Origin: Trichomonas vaginalis G3
Taxonomy: Eukaryota; Parabasalia; Trichomonadida; Trichomonadidae
DNA: 64,000 nt
Assembly: GCF_026262505.1 (NCBI RefSeq)
Contig: NC_067204.1
Span: 8,651,797 to 8,715,796, forward strand
Direction: 5' to 3'
Shown: piece by piece, positions 40,046 through 49,672 of the stretch
Position numbering within the stretch: the first letter of the stretch is position 1
Layout of the letters: every line of letters begins with the position of its first letter
Notes under the pieces: generated by a model
Told to the model about the DNA's origin: nothing
What the model saw: only the letters and a program-made list of their open reading frames with translations
Databases searched by the model: none
Made by a program: the position numbers and the translations under genes

Positions 40046-40480
40046 ATGTCCGACTACATTTACTATGACTCTTTCCCAGAACGTTTCCGTGAACTATTCA
40101 AAACTCAAGTAAAACTGAGAAACATGCATTTTAACAAAGACAGACCCATTGACGATGAAAGAAACCCTGAATATATTACAATCCCTTATGACGCAAAGTT
40201 CATTGCATACATTCCTTATGGTCGCAGAGGAACGAAAACTATTTCAACAAAGAACAAAAATTATTTCTGGAGCGATGAAGAAAATTGCCTTATCTACATA
40301 AATGCATACTTAAATAAAGCTACATATTGTACAAAAGAAGGTTGGACTGGATTTGAGCTCTACATATACGACGACGATGGAAACAGACGTTGTGTATACC
40401 CATACGATAATATGTACCATTGTTTTCATCAAGCATTAAACGAATACATAGTCAGTAAGGGTCTCATTCCTGCTGAGTAG
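40046..40480 (+). CDS. TIR-borne 144-aa protein, left copy
   Basis: Begins MSDYIYYDSFPERFREL and lies wholly in the TIR, so an identical copy exists at 60655-61089. The composition is rich in Tyr and charged residues; no family is recognised. Intact in both copies. TIR placement doubles its dose and protects it by gene conversion; a role at the termini is possible but unproven. Confidence 0.6.
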   Translation: MSDYIYYDSFPERFRELFKTQVKLRNMHFNKDRPIDDERNPEYITIPYDAKFIAYIPYGRRGTKTISTKNKNYFWSDEENCLIYINAYLNKATYCTKEGWTGFELYIYDDDGNRRCVYPYDNMYHCFHQALNEYIVSKGLIPAE

Positions 40481-40570
40481 AAATGCTTTATTTTTGTTCC
40501 CACATTTATATAAAAATTAATGATATCACCACCCTCACACGTATGAAAACATAGCACAAAAATAAATTTA

Positions 40571-40618
40571 GGGTAGAAGGTTAGATCTAACCCGATTTCT
40601 AACCTCATTTCTACCCTG
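40571..40618. repeat. GGTTAGATCTAACC palindrome repeat (TIR)
   Basis: GGGTAGAAGGTTAGATCTAA then CCCGATTTCTAACCTCATTT and CTACCC. One of six copies in Maverick 2. Confidence 0.8.
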
Positions 40619-40624
40619 TTGAAT

Positions 40625-41152
40625 TCATTGCTTTATAACTCTCTTCCTTGGTTTCTTTTTAGTTGCTTTCTTTACGTCTGTCTCCAACTTGACTGTCTTT
40701 CTTCTTCGGCCGTAATGATACCAGTTACTTCCACCAGTCAATGGGTCAAATTGTCTTTCGTAAGGGTTTCCATACATTCCATAGGGACCATACGGAAGAA
40801 CTACTGGTGGAGAAGAAACATTTTCTTTAGTTCCATCGACTCTATTTAAATGCATTGTTTCACCTTTCATCTGGTCATTAAAGTCTTTTGCGTGTTTTGC
40901 AAACCCATCGTCCTTTCCTAAAGCATTTTCTGACTCAGTCGCAACCAAATTGGATGCTTTATTTATGAGCCCTATTTTATTTAATCTTAACTTCTTTACA
41001 ACTCAGCCTCCAATCTTTCCTTTATTTGCATCTAATGTCTTCGAAACCCTTCCTCCACTCATTTTATTTACTGCGTCATAAGCTCCAAGTGCTTTTGCTC
41101 CAAATGCTAATGCTTTTGTTCCCATTGCGCCTAAAGCTGCCCAAGCTACCAT
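40625..41152 (-). pseudogene. Small Gly/Ala-rich and basic virion-type gene region, broken
   Basis: Leftward region whose first part encodes a hydrophobic Gly/Ala-rich peptide (MVAWAALGAMGTKALAFGAK) and whose last part is basic (KATKKKPRKRV). This recalls a capsid-associated membrane-active or DNA-condensing protein. About one break. The 3' end extends into the TIR. Confidence 0.45.
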
Positions 41153-41377
41153 TTACACCATATTAAAATCATCTCTCTTCAATATTATCTCATAAAAGTT
41201 CTCGTTACTGGAGAAAGTCAATGAAACATAAACATTCTCACGGGCTTCGCCCTCACCGCTTTGCGGTCTATCTAACTTATTTCTTATCTCATCTATACGC
41301 TTCAAAATGTCTGAACAATTGCTAACATCTTCTACAACAGTTATTTCATCATGAATGACCTTCAAGAACAAGCTCAT
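41153..41377 (-). CDS. Small Maverick 2 protein with in-frame hairpin repeat
   Basis: A 74-aa protein; residues ~37-46 (RPQSGEGEAR) come from a type I double-hairpin repeat. It abuts the next gene with ATG and stop nearly touching, so the two are probably co-expressed. No family is recognised. Confidence 0.5.
   Translation of the reverse strand: MSLFLKVIHDEITVVEDVSNCSDILKRIDEIRNKLDRPQSGEGEARENVYVSLTFSSNENFYEIILKRDDFNMV
41241..41269 (-). repeat. Double-hairpin repeat, type I (copy A)
   Basis: CCGC-AAA-GCGG and GGGC-GAA-GCCC, both stems perfect, read as PQSGEGEA. The second hairpin contains GCGAAGC, a known exceptionally stable DNA mini-hairpin. Confidence 0.75.
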
Positions 41378-42259
41378 TTAATATGCAATTAAAATCATTT
41401 CAATAATGAGTCCATCCTTTCCATCTTTAGGTAGCACAACATCTTTCATTGAAGAAGGTTCGACAAGTCTTATGTTAAACTTACTGACAAAGTTTGTTAT
41501 ACTATAATGCTTCGGCGGCGAATACATATAGTTTGAAAGACATAATATAGATTCTTCAGCAAATTCACTTATACTGGATTTTATAACAATGTTTTCACGA
41601 GACCAAATGCCACCAATTGAAAAACTTGTAAGCAATCCTGCTGAACCTTCAACTGTAAACGTCGATGGTAACATTCCACGAAGGTCATCTATTGACATCT
41701 TTGAGTCACTGAATTTAAAGATTTTCTTAAAGCAATCGTCATTATCTAACCATGCAATAGCTTTGAAGTTTTCATTCGAATATACATCTGCTTCATTAAA
41801 TGTAAAACCTGACTTCTTTGCAGAGACGACTTTAAAATCTATTGAGTTTGTTTCAAAATTATATACTATGGTAACTTCTGAAGGTAATGGATGTCCTTCC
41901 GCAGTAAGTTGTTCTCTCACTACCGTTTGAAGCTTTGTATTAAAAACTTTCATGTCATCTCCTGTGTCTAGGTTCACATACACAGCAACAGGAAAACTAT
42001 CTTGCTTCTTTGTTTCATCATTATACCTCAAAACATTAAAGTTCTTCAATAATATTGTTCTTCCTGCTGGAATACTTCTAACTTGTCTTATTTCAATAGC
42101 TTTCTCACCTCCTAAATACTCTATCCAGTGTCTTGGATATTCATAAGTATACTGACTTTCTTGAATTTTGGTTGGTTTCATCATAACGTGTTCATAGTAT
42201 ATCTTAATACTCTTGTCAGTCAGGCTTGGTGCTATGTTCTGAATATTTCTGACTTGCAT
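41378..42259 (-). CDS. Beta-rich virion candidate A (paralogue pair), Maverick 2
   Basis: A 293-aa protein. Its C-terminal half (GGIWSRENIVIKSSISEFAE, HYSITNF, VLPKDGKDGLIIEMILI) aligns by eye with the protein at 56513-57370 (GIWDRKQAILYSNLSKGVE, YYKLTGF, LPPDRKDCLYIEAQLL). The pair therefore arose by duplication. Beta-strand rhythm and virion-gene neighbours suggest a penton or spike-base protein; this is an inference. Confidence 0.5.
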   Translation of the reverse strand: MQVRNIQNIAPSLTDKSIKIYYEHVMMKPTKIQESQYTYEYPRHWIEYLGGEKAIEIRQVRSIPAGRTILLKNFNVLRYNDETKKQDSFPVAVYVNLDTGDDMKVFNTKLQTVVREQLTAEGHPLPSEVTIVYNFETNSIDFKVVSAKKSGFTFNEADVYSNENFKAIAWLDNDDCFKKIFKFSDSKMSIDDLRGMLPSTFTVEGSAGLLTSFSIGGIWSRENIVIKSSISEFAEESILCLSNYMYSPPKHYSITNFVSKFNIRLVEPSSMKDVVLPKDGKDGLIIEMILIAY

Positions 42260-42275
42260 TTTTAATGGAGATAAA

Positions 42276-43162
42276 ATGAAGCGTTTACTTCACGATGTAG
42301 ATGAAGACATGAATGAAAGCAGTGAAAAGCTCAACAGTTCTCTCATTCTTCCTTTCAGTAAGGACTATGAGTTCTGTTCAAATGGCGTTTATTTCTATTG
42401 TGGAAAGATGGGGTCAGGAAAGACATTTAACCTCATTCGTCATATACTCATAACAGAACCATTAGGAAACGACTCATATTATGACCAAATCATTATATCA
42501 GCAACTTCAGACTCTATGGACTCAACAGCGAAAACATTTATGTCAAAAGTTCAAGCCTCTGTCGTTAAAGTTCCAGACAGTGAACTCATTGAATTTCTTC
42601 AACGTTACATTCGACGTAAGAGGAAATATTATGCCATCGTTGAATTTATACAGTCAGGAATGCAAAAGACTTCTGAGGAGATGGAAAGAATTATTGACAA
42701 ACACCACTTACGTCAATACTCAGGAGTTTACGATATGAAACGACTTACAAACTACATTCTGTCAAAACTTTCAAAATACCCTTCAAAAAGTATCCTTCAA
42801 ACACTCTGCTCGTTTGTGACGACTTCGCCGGAAAAGGTTTAGTGTCAAAGCCTGACTCACCATTAGCTAACATCATAACTAAAGTCAGACATTACCACTT
42901 AACTGTAGCAATACTTATGCAAACATGGAGGTTTTTAGCTTTAAACATAAAACGTCTCATAACTGACTTCGTTATCTTTCAAGGTTTCTCACGTTATGAT
43001 ATTGAACTCATTTGGAAACAGTCAGGTATAACATTACCTTTTGAAGAAATTTGGGAAGCATATAAGTCTCTCATCTCTCCTCGTTCATACCTTGAGATTC
43101 ATATCATGACTAATACCATTAAAGTCAAAAATATTCCATGGGAACGACCAACATTGTTTTAA
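42276..43162 (+). pseudogene. FtsK/HerA-type packaging ATPase, Maverick 2, broken
   Basis: DNA-packaging motor with Walker A CGKMGSGKT near residue 43 and a later HYHLTVAILMQTW and FVIFQGFSRYDIELIW region equivalent to the sensor part of the Maverick 1 ATPase (IFSGFSRQQLNVM). About one break. It is divergent from gene 41378-42259 with a 16-base gap. Confidence 0.8.
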
Positions 43163-43560
43163 AGCTTAACCTTCAATTGACTGATGGTAAACAAATTCCA
43201 TGCATCTCTGTCGCCATTTCTGTTAATATTTTTGCTGTTATTCATATCATCCACTTCTCCATCCGTTAGCTTTTGAGGATATGTGTTAGAATCGCTGTTC
43301 TTAAATGAAGGCTTCTCTCCCTTGAGAGCATAAACTCTATAACTTTCTGCATACTTTATGTTTGAACCTCCTGAGCCATCATTGACATAAATTTTTATAG
43401 GCTTCCACCCTTTGTTCATGTTCCTGCTTCTTCCCTTAGCTCTTTTGTTCAGTAGTTCTACATCTTTATACACAGCACCTGTCTCAGTGAATTCAACAAT
43501 ATTTTCATTCGTTAGCTTTACGTTCAAACCCTTGTCGAGTATATTGTTCTTTTCATACAT
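43159..43560 (-). CDS. Maverick 2 hypothetical protein
   Basis: From the ATG at 43560 it has ~133 aa starting MYEKNNILDKGLNVKLTNE. The frame is open further up to 43677, but that would overlap the divergent gene at 43586, so the internal ATG is preferred; the 25-base gap would hold a two-way promoter. Contains GKKP-like basic and Gly/Ser-rich stretches. No family is recognised. Confidence 0.45.
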   Translation of the reverse strand: MYEKNNILDKGLNVKLTNENIVEFTETGAVYKDVELLNKRAKGRSRNMNKGWKPIKIYVNDGSGGSNIKYAESYRVYALKGEKPSFKNSDSNTYPQKLTDGEVDDMNNSKNINRNGDRDAWNLFTISQLKVKL

Positions 43561-43585
43561 ATAAAAGGTTTTTATTCTATATGAA

Positions 43586-44200
43586 ATGAGAAGCAAATCC
43601 ATCTTAGCTGGTGCCGTTAATGTTCCAATTGAACCAACATCAAATGTTGACTCACGAACGACAAACAATATTGTCATAAAGAACTATAGTTCAGAGTGTT
43701 TGAAAGAAAAAGAACCAGAACTTAAGTCGGTGAATTTAAACTCAGCTTCAAACGCTAACGCTACATCAGATGTTAAGCTAGAGTATCCACCACTGGACCA
43801 AATTCTTTCAAGAGAAGCCAACGACAACCCTTACACAAATGTTCAAACAAATTCTTCAGATAACGTAGACCATTACCTTCTTCAGTTGTATCAAACTATC
43901 TTACTCAAAGACGATAAGAAGCTTTTGACAAATCTTATAAGCAAGAACCAAATAATTTTAACAAAGGAGGATTTAGAAAATGTTATATCACGAATAACAG
44001 GGAAACAATGTGTCATTGACTATCTCGACCCTGAAATCGAATGCTGTGGTCAAACTCCACTATTCATGAAAATAGGTAACATCCACATCATTGAAACACC
44101 AGGAACTACAGGAGTTGAGTTTAAGTATAGATATTCGAACGAGTATACAAAACTATCTACTGACTATAAGCTTTGTTTGAAATATGTTTTAGTAAATTAA
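43586..44200 (+). CDS. Conserved Maverick protein with CCG motif, copy 2
   Basis: A 204-aa protein matching the Maverick 1 protein 16670-17341 in layout: disordered N-terminus with a proline patch (YPPLDQI), then a folded part with LDPEIECCGQTPLFMKIGN and a closing TDYKLCLKYVLVN. The shared E/S-CCG signature and C-terminal spacing support homology. Function unknown; conserved in both lineages, so probably core to the virion cycle. Confidence 0.55.
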   Translation: MRSKSILAGAVNVPIEPTSNVDSRTTNNIVIKNYSSECLKEKEPELKSVNLNSASNANATSDVKLEYPPLDQILSREANDNPYTNVQTNSSDNVDHYLLQLYQTILLKDDKKLLTNLISKNQIILTKEDLENVISRITGKQCVIDYLDPEIECCGQTPLFMKIGNIHIIETPGTTGVEFKYRYSNEYTKLSTDYKLCLKYVLVN

Positions 44201-44454
44201 AGCAGTCAGTCAGTCAGTCAGTCAATGACTGACTTAGGTTAGTCAAAAAAATTTCAAGTTAGCAATTTGTAATATCTATCCAAAACTTCTTCAACACTAT
44301 TGAACTCATCTTCATAATGCAAACCTAATCTTATTGACTTGGTGCAGTTTTCACTAACACAATATTTTTCTGTTCTCTTGACTGACAACTAACTCATTTG
44401 TTTCATCAAACAGCAACAACCAAAGTTCATGACCTAATACATAACATTCATACT
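44201..44454. other. Short tetranucleotide repeat and coding traces
   Basis: A GTCA microsatellite occupies about 44204-44226. Leftward coding traces (for example YEDEFNSVEEVLDRYYKLLT) suggest the remains of one small gene of unknown type. Confidence 0.4.
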
Positions 44455-45219
44455 TTATATTTTTAGCTCTGAGTTCTCTTGTAAGCCGTCGCATTTAATA
44501 TTTTCTAAAAAGTCAACTTCAACAGTCATTCGCACTGGTGCCTTCAGTTCTACAGGCTCTCCTTGAAAGTCAACAAGTCTGAATTGCATGTCTTTCAAAT
44601 TATGAGGACTAATGCGAACCCATTTACCTAAATGAGTTGCTATGACAGGAATGTTTGGAATGAACATTGAATTTACTTCATAACAGAAAGACTTATATTC
44701 TACTGAACATTTACTATTAACTCCTGAAATACCTGTGACATTAGCTATTTTTGACTCAATGTACAAACAATTGCCATAACATACGTATGGAACAGATTTC
44801 ATCTCAATCGTTTTGTCAACACTTTTCAAAGGAAATGTCATATGGTATGCTCCCAGAAGCAATTGTACTCTATGACTCATTCGTGTTATCTTAAACTCCT
44901 TCGCATAACTGAACTTCAAAACTCCTGCAATAAGTTTAACATTCATTAAGTTTTCTTCGTTATCCTTGTTTATTGTAGTATTTATGAGAGCATTTAACAC
45001 TCACATCATCTATTCTACATTATTGTGAAATCTTATTTCGTGCTTCTTTCCATCTATTTCAATCTCTATGAAATCTGTTTCATCTGTTATGACAAAAGTT
45101 GCGATAGTATTGAAGTCAAGAACTCTGAAAGCAAGCGCTTCATTCTGAAGACCTAAGTTTGTTTGTAGTTTTACTGTCCCGTATTCGTTCGGGTCTGTAC
45201 TTTGTAAATAGAACAACAT
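44455..45219 (-). pseudogene. Candidate minor capsid region, Maverick 2, broken
   Basis: Counterpart of the Maverick 1 gene 15465-16088 in position (beside the fibre) and C-terminal pattern (NLKDMQFRLVDFQGEPVEL, then MTVEVDF). The beta-rich composition suggests a single jelly-roll minor capsid protein. About one break. Confidence 0.5.
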
Positions 45220-45236
45220 TTTATTCTTATTAAAAT

Positions 45237-48191
45237 ATGACTACTGCTGCATATGCGTATGAAGCTGACAGAGCTAAACGTTTATATTTTGGTCAATACT
45301 CTCTCACACTTACTGACAAATATATTGTTATTTCTGATGGAAATACTGAGAAATATATAACATGGAAGGACTATGAAAAGTTTGACCCTATTTTAACTCC
45401 ATGTACTATGCCATTCATTGTAAATGGTGAAGTTGTCATGAAGAACGACACAACGGTTTATAGGTCTGTTTATGAAGCATTAGAATATATGTTGAATTAT
45501 AATCCCGAAAGATTTGACCCAAGCACTACACCATGTACAATGCCCTTTATTAAGGACGGTGAAATCGTAAGAGTTCCGAATTCAACGGTTTATACAGCTG
45601 TTCAAAACAGTTTACAAAACATTTTAGCGAATATCTTTAATTCAGAAACTACAGAAATAAAATTACCGTATATAACAGATGCTAAAGAAATTAAATCAAA
45701 AACAACAATATTATTTACGTCACTTAATGATTTAATGACTTATATAATTAATACTCCTTCACCGACTACGGCATTTGACCCAAACACGACGGTTTGCAGT
45801 GTACCTTTCATTAACGACAGTTCAGTAATTGCTTTAAGGGATTCAACAGTTAATGAATCATTAAAGGCTTCATTAATGAAAATCATTGATTTTAACTCAT
45901 TCATGAATACATATAATTCATTCATTAATGTTTCATACACTTCTAAAGAAGGTGAGCCAAAAACTATCGATAAAGCGGTGTATGAAATAAAAGCATCAAT
46001 GACGAAATTTAATTCGTTAACTTTTGATGGTGATAGTTCCATTAACAGCATGACATCAGGAAAAACGATTTTAACGAAAGAATATTTAAAATCTCATGTT
46101 AGTGAGTTCGTTGAAATTGAAAAAGAAGGCGGAATTAAGTTCGATCCACTGGGTTTCATTTTCGACTTAGCGAATGCGGGTGTTAGTTTCGCTGAATGGA
46201 CAACTATACAGAGTGAAATAAATGCAATATGGACGTTTTTGGGGTCAAAAGCGGGAATGGGTGAGCTTGTAGATGCTGCAAGAACATTAGGTGAAACGGG
46301 AAATTTTGTAGATGGTTTTAAAAGACTTGTTTCAAATGTTTTAACAAACACAAAGAAATTATTTAGATATACCATACATAACGGCCAGATTTTCGAACAG
46401 GTAGCAACAAACCCTCCGGTTATGGCTGCGTTGATGATGGCTAGAGACATAAAGCCGCGTAGCGGTGAGGGCGAAGCCCGCGAAGAAGAGGAGAAACCAG
46501 AGGATACGGGTCAGGTTATTCGAGACATTAAAAACGTGTATCCTGAAGTTATTGATTTATTTAGAGGTGTTAATGATTCGATTTCAAATCATTCTATAAC
46601 CCTTGATGAAGAGAATAAATTAACAGATTATATATTCGTCATTATTGCAGAACTAATGAAGAGAATAAATGAAAAAGGTATAGCTGATATCATTAATGTA
46701 AGTGATGTAATGATGAAAAGAAATTTTGACTCATTATTTACAGAACCGAAAACAGAATATAGTCTTTATGACGTAATTACTGAATTAATGAAAAAGATTA
46801 ATGATAATAAGAGTTCTGGCGGAAGAGTTGAATTAGAGGTGAATGATGTTAATGAGAAATTAGATAGTAAGGCAGATAAAAACCATGTTCATTATATAAG
46901 TTCAGATGAACAGATTATAACGGATTATCATGGATATTTAACACAGGATGAAAAAGTGAAGACGGAAGATGTTAATGAAAGAAGATATAAATTCATTCGT
47001 GCTAAAGGTTATGACATACGCTGTACTGTACAGTATGACACGGGTAAAGCACCAGAAGCATTTGGTTATAACAATGAAATATATGCTTCGTATTTCTTTG
47101 TTAACGGTGTATTAGTTGAACCAAGATTTACTTTGAGAGTTAAGGCAAAAATAACCGTTGAAGATGCTATTAAAAGTAAAGCTGACAAAGATGAACTTGA
47201 CGCAACGAACAAAGTTTTGAAATCTCATAAACACAATATCTCCGATATAAATGAACTTCAAGCTACATTAAATAGTAAAGCTGACAAGAACCATACACAT
47301 GAATCCTTCACTACTGTTAGAGCAGACGACATAATATTGAACTATACCCTTGGTTCAAGTGCACCTTTAGAGAATCCAAGTACAAGCGTAAAAGATACAC
47401 TAAACTCCTTAAATAACAAATGTATGAACATTGAAGGACATGTCAGAAACTTTGAAACATATGAACTACCAGCAATGTTAGATAAGAAAGCAGATAAAGA
47501 ACATACACATAACTCCTTCTCAACTGTTGCTATAGAAAGTATTGAAGGAACGGTTGGCGGAACTGGTGGGGATGCATTATATTATAAACTTCCTAACTTT
47601 CCACAAGGTTTAACATCGAATGAAAACATAACAACGAAGAAAGACATTAGCTGTAAAAATGTTTATGTCATGGATGATGAAAATAATGTTAAATTCACTG
47701 CTCAAGATTTATATGATAAGAAAGCTGACAAAACAGAGCTTCAAACATTAAAGACTGAAATACTTCAAACATTATATCCTATAGGCTCTTTTTATACGTC
47801 AATGAACTCAACAAATCCAGCAAGTGTTTTAGGTTTTGGTACGTGGCAGCAGATTGTAGACAAATTCTTATACTGTGCTAACTCTTCAAAGCAAACAGGA
47901 GGCTCAAAGAAAATTAAAGAAGCAAACTTACCTGCGCACACTCATACAGGAACGACAAACTTTTCTGGCGACCATAGCCACTCATTAAGAGACCACCCAT
48001 TATACAACTCAGACTATGAAGCTGGCAATGACGTTTTATCTCCATCTTATAACAATTCAGCAAAAAAGACTTTTCGACCAACTGAACCAGGAGGAAATCA
48101 TTCACACACTTTCACAACAAATCCAACAGGAAGTGGAGCAGACTATATGCCACCGTATATTACAGTTTATGCATGGTACCGTCTTGAATAA
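45237..48191 (+). CDS. Long fibre protein with tail-collar-like head
   Basis: 984 aa, uninterrupted. The N-terminal 230 residues contain about four ~50-aa repeats (FDP-TTPCTMPFI, DGEIV, ST-VY pattern). A central hydrophobic segment follows (DPLGFIFDLANAGVSFAEW), then a shaft with recurring KADKNHTH/KADKEHTH motifs as in phage tail fibres. The C-terminal head (LYPIGSFYTSMNSTNPASVL, LPAHTHTGTT, final YAWYRLE) is close to the Maverick 1 fibre head. A type I double-hairpin repeat gives KPRSGEGEARE near residue 410. Probable role: attachment to the host cell surface. The integrase follows 19 bases downstream. Confidence 0.8.
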   Translation: MTTAAYAYEADRAKRLYFGQYSLTLTDKYIVISDGNTEKYITWKDYEKFDPILTPCTMPFIVNGEVVMKNDTTVYRSVYEALEYMLNYNPERFDPSTTPCTMPFIKDGEIVRVPNSTVYTAVQNSLQNILANIFNSETTEIKLPYITDAKEIKSKTTILFTSLNDLMTYIINTPSPTTAFDPNTTVCSVPFINDSSVIALRDSTVNESLKASLMKIIDFNSFMNTYNSFINVSYTSKEGEPKTIDKAVYEIKASMTKFNSLTFDGDSSINSMTSGKTILTKEYLKSHVSEFVEIEKEGGIKFDPLGFIFDLANAGVSFAEWTTIQSEINAIWTFLGSKAGMGELVDAARTLGETGNFVDGFKRLVSNVLTNTKKLFRYTIHNGQIFEQVATNPPVMAALMMARDIKPRSGEGEAREEEEKPEDTGQVIRDIKNVYPEVIDLFRGVNDSISNHSITLDEENKLTDYIFVIIAELMKRINEKGIADIINVSDVMMKRNFDSLFTEPKTEYSLYDVITELMKKINDNKSSGGRVELEVNDVNEKLDSKADKNHVHYISSDEQIITDYHGYLTQDEKVKTEDVNERRYKFIRAKGYDIRCTVQYDTGKAPEAFGYNNEIYASYFFVNGVLVEPRFTLRVKAKITVEDAIKSKADKDELDATNKVLKSHKHNISDINELQATLNSKADKNHTHESFTTVRADDIILNYTLGSSAPLENPSTSVKDTLNSLNNKCMNIEGHVRNFETYELPAMLDKKADKEHTHNSFSTVAIESIEGTVGGTGGDALYYKLPNFPQGLTSNENITTKKDISCKNVYVMDDENNVKFTAQDLYDKKADKTELQTLKTEILQTLYPIGSFYTSMNSTNPASVLGFGTWQQIVDKFLYCANSSKQTGGSKKIKEANLPAHTHTGTTNFSGDHSHSLRDHPLYNSDYEAGNDVLSPSYNNSAKKTFRPTEPGGNHSHTFTTNPTGSGADYMPPYITVYAWYRLE
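46453..46479 (+). repeat. Double-hairpin repeat, type I (copy B)
   Basis: CCGC-GTA-GCGG and GGGC-GAA-GCCC, perfect stems, read as PRSGEGEA within the fibre. Confidence 0.75.
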
Positions 48192-48210
48192 AATCTTTAT
48201 TTTTACATAA

Positions 48211-49296
48211 ATGAGTTTAAAAGAAGTATTCGAATCATCACCGTGGAGGTCATTTAAGAAGTTCAATGAAGCTGCAAAGAGTTGGGGATTTACTAACAGA
48301 GCTGAAGTGAAAAGGTTCTTTGACAAAAATGTTGTACATCAAACAAAAATAAACCCTTACGACTACTTTTTACCAATTTACTCCAACACTCCTGACACAT
48401 ACCAATTTGACACTCTCATTCAAAGCAGAAAAGGAGGACATAAACCATTCCTCATCTTCATAAATGTTAACACTCGTAAAGCATATGCATATCCAATGAA
48501 AAATAAAGGAACTCGTGAAGTGTTAAGAGTTTTACAAAAGTTTGTAGCAGAACATAACCCAAGTACTTTAACATCAGACCAAGACGGTGCATACCTCAGC
48601 AATGAAATCACAGATTTTCTCATTAAACATAACATAACTCACTACACTACTGAAGACCATAACCATAACATACTCGGTATCATAAACCGCTTCATAAGGA
48701 CTCTCAGAGATTTAAATCAAGAGCGAGACTTTACCGAAGAAACAATGAAACATTTTCTCGAAGTATATAATTCCTCAACGCATTCTACAACAGGACATAC
48801 ACCAAATTCAATGACACAACAACAAGAAGAAAAGTATATACAAAAGAAACGAAGTCAAACACAAAATATCAGAAATTCAACACAATTTACACTCATTCCT
48901 GGTACAAAAGTTCGTGTAGTTCTTGACGACAAACCGTTGACAAAGAAACGTTTAAGGTTAAGTCGAAATTATTATATCGTAGACTCTTCGCAAGGTAATG
49001 GATATCTTATAAAAGCTGCCGACGACTCTATTGCGTTTTATCCTCGTCATAAATTAGTTGAAAGTAGTAATGGCAAACTTGCTGAAACCATTGACGAAGC
49101 AAAGCGAGGAGTGGTTATTGAAATACTTGGCTATAACACAAACAATGACACTTATAAAGTAAGATATGAAGGAGGCGTTGAAGATGTTATACCATCTAAG
49201 AACTTGAGAGAGTCAAAGCCAACACATCTGGGACCATTAGAGCGGGAGTACTGGAAAGACAAAAATATGCCAGAAAGAATAAGAAAATTCTTCTAA
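48211..49296 (+). CDS. Retroviral-type integrase, Maverick 2
   Basis: 361 aa, uninterrupted. An N-terminal helical zinc-binding-like part is followed by the RNase H-fold core: YQFDTLIQ near residue 70, NVNTRKAYAYPMKNK, LTSDQDGAYLS near 130, and HNILGIINRFIRTLRDL. The C-terminal part (VVIEILGYNTNNDTYKVRYE then VIPSKNL) looks like a chromo/Tudor-type barrel that could bind chromatin and steer insertion. It inserts Maverick DNA with 6-bp duplications. A short ATTTTTACATAA element precedes the ATG. Confidence 0.88.
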   Translation: MSLKEVFESSPWRSFKKFNEAAKSWGFTNRAEVKRFFDKNVVHQTKINPYDYFLPIYSNTPDTYQFDTLIQSRKGGHKPFLIFINVNTRKAYAYPMKNKGTREVLRVLQKFVAEHNPSTLTSDQDGAYLSNEITDFLIKHNITHYTTEDHNHNILGIINRFIRTLRDLNQERDFTEETMKHFLEVYNSSTHSTTGHTPNSMTQQQEEKYIQKKRSQTQNIRNSTQFTLIPGTKVRVVLDDKPLTKKRLRLSRNYYIVDSSQGNGYLIKAADDSIAFYPRHKLVESSNGKLAETIDEAKRGVVIEILGYNTNNDTYKVRYEGGVEDVIPSKNLRESKPTHLGPLEREYWKDKNMPERIRKFF

Positions 49297-49366
49297 ACTA
49301 AATATATTTTATGTCTGAAGTTAATTAGTTAATAAAGTAGCGGATGAACTGCAGAAATATATTTTA
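49296..49366 (+). other. Conserved non-coding block shared with Maverick 1
   Basis: Nearly matches the minus strand of 13998-14069 over ~70 bases although flanking genes differ. It begins at the integrase stop codon and leads straight into the GGTTAGATCTAACC palindrome repeats. Confidence 0.75.
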
Positions 49367-49589
49367 GGGTAGATGGTTAGATCTAACCCGATTTCTACCC
49401 TCATGAAAATTCTTCTAAACTTTTTCATTAGATGTAAATCAGACATGAACGAGAACAGTCATGATATCATTAATGGTACCATTTATTTTAACATAAAGAC
49501 GCAAAGCGGAGAGGCATAGCCCATGACCAAAAATATATTTTAGGGTAGATGGTTAGATCTAACCCGATATCTAACCTCATTTCTACCCT
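49367..49589. repeat. Two GGTTAGATCTAACC palindrome repeats
   Basis: Copies at 49367-49401 and 49543-49589, each GGGTAGATGGTTAGATCTAA followed by CCCGAT and CTACCCTC/CTAACCTC. They lie upstream of the gene at 49673; two inverted copies lie downstream of it. Confidence 0.8.
49496..49524 (+). repeat. Double-hairpin repeat, type I (copy F, decayed)
   Basis: AAGACGCAAAGCGGAG then AGGCATAGCCCATG; recognisable against the other copies but with weakened stems, and outside any gene. Confidence 0.5.
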
Positions 49590-49618
49590 CTTGAATTTTC
49601 ATGAATTTCCTTAAGATA

Positions 49619-49672
49619 GAAAAAATAAAGTTAGTTTTATTTTTATTTATTTTTTTATTTGGTATAAAAGAT
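49619..49672 (+). promoter_or_regulatory. T-rich promoter-like tract
   Basis: GAAAAATAAAGTTAGTTTTA followed by TTTTTATTTATTTTTTTATT. Nearly identical to 50818-50866 before the KilA-N gene. The open frame starting at 49601 would run through this tract, so the ATG at 49673 is taken as the real start of the gene. Confidence 0.6.

Larger units (their letters stand above)
39768..40649 (+). repeat. Maverick 2 left terminal inverted repeat
   Basis: Reverse complement of 60486-61367 (882 bp). It holds a subterminal hairpin, six 12-bp repeats, a T-rich promoter, a 144-aa gene and one GGTTAGATCTAACC palindrome repeat. Its inner edge lies inside the 3' end of the neighbouring gene. Confidence 0.93.

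Noticed and set aside
44204-44226. GTCA tetranucleotide run as a regulatory array
   Set aside because: It is a short microsatellite with no second copy in Maverick 1; slippage is a sufficient explanation.
47914-48326. Short open frames overlapping the fibre and integrase boundary
   Set aside because: Antisense or alternative-frame shadows of the fibre head, produced by its compositional bias.
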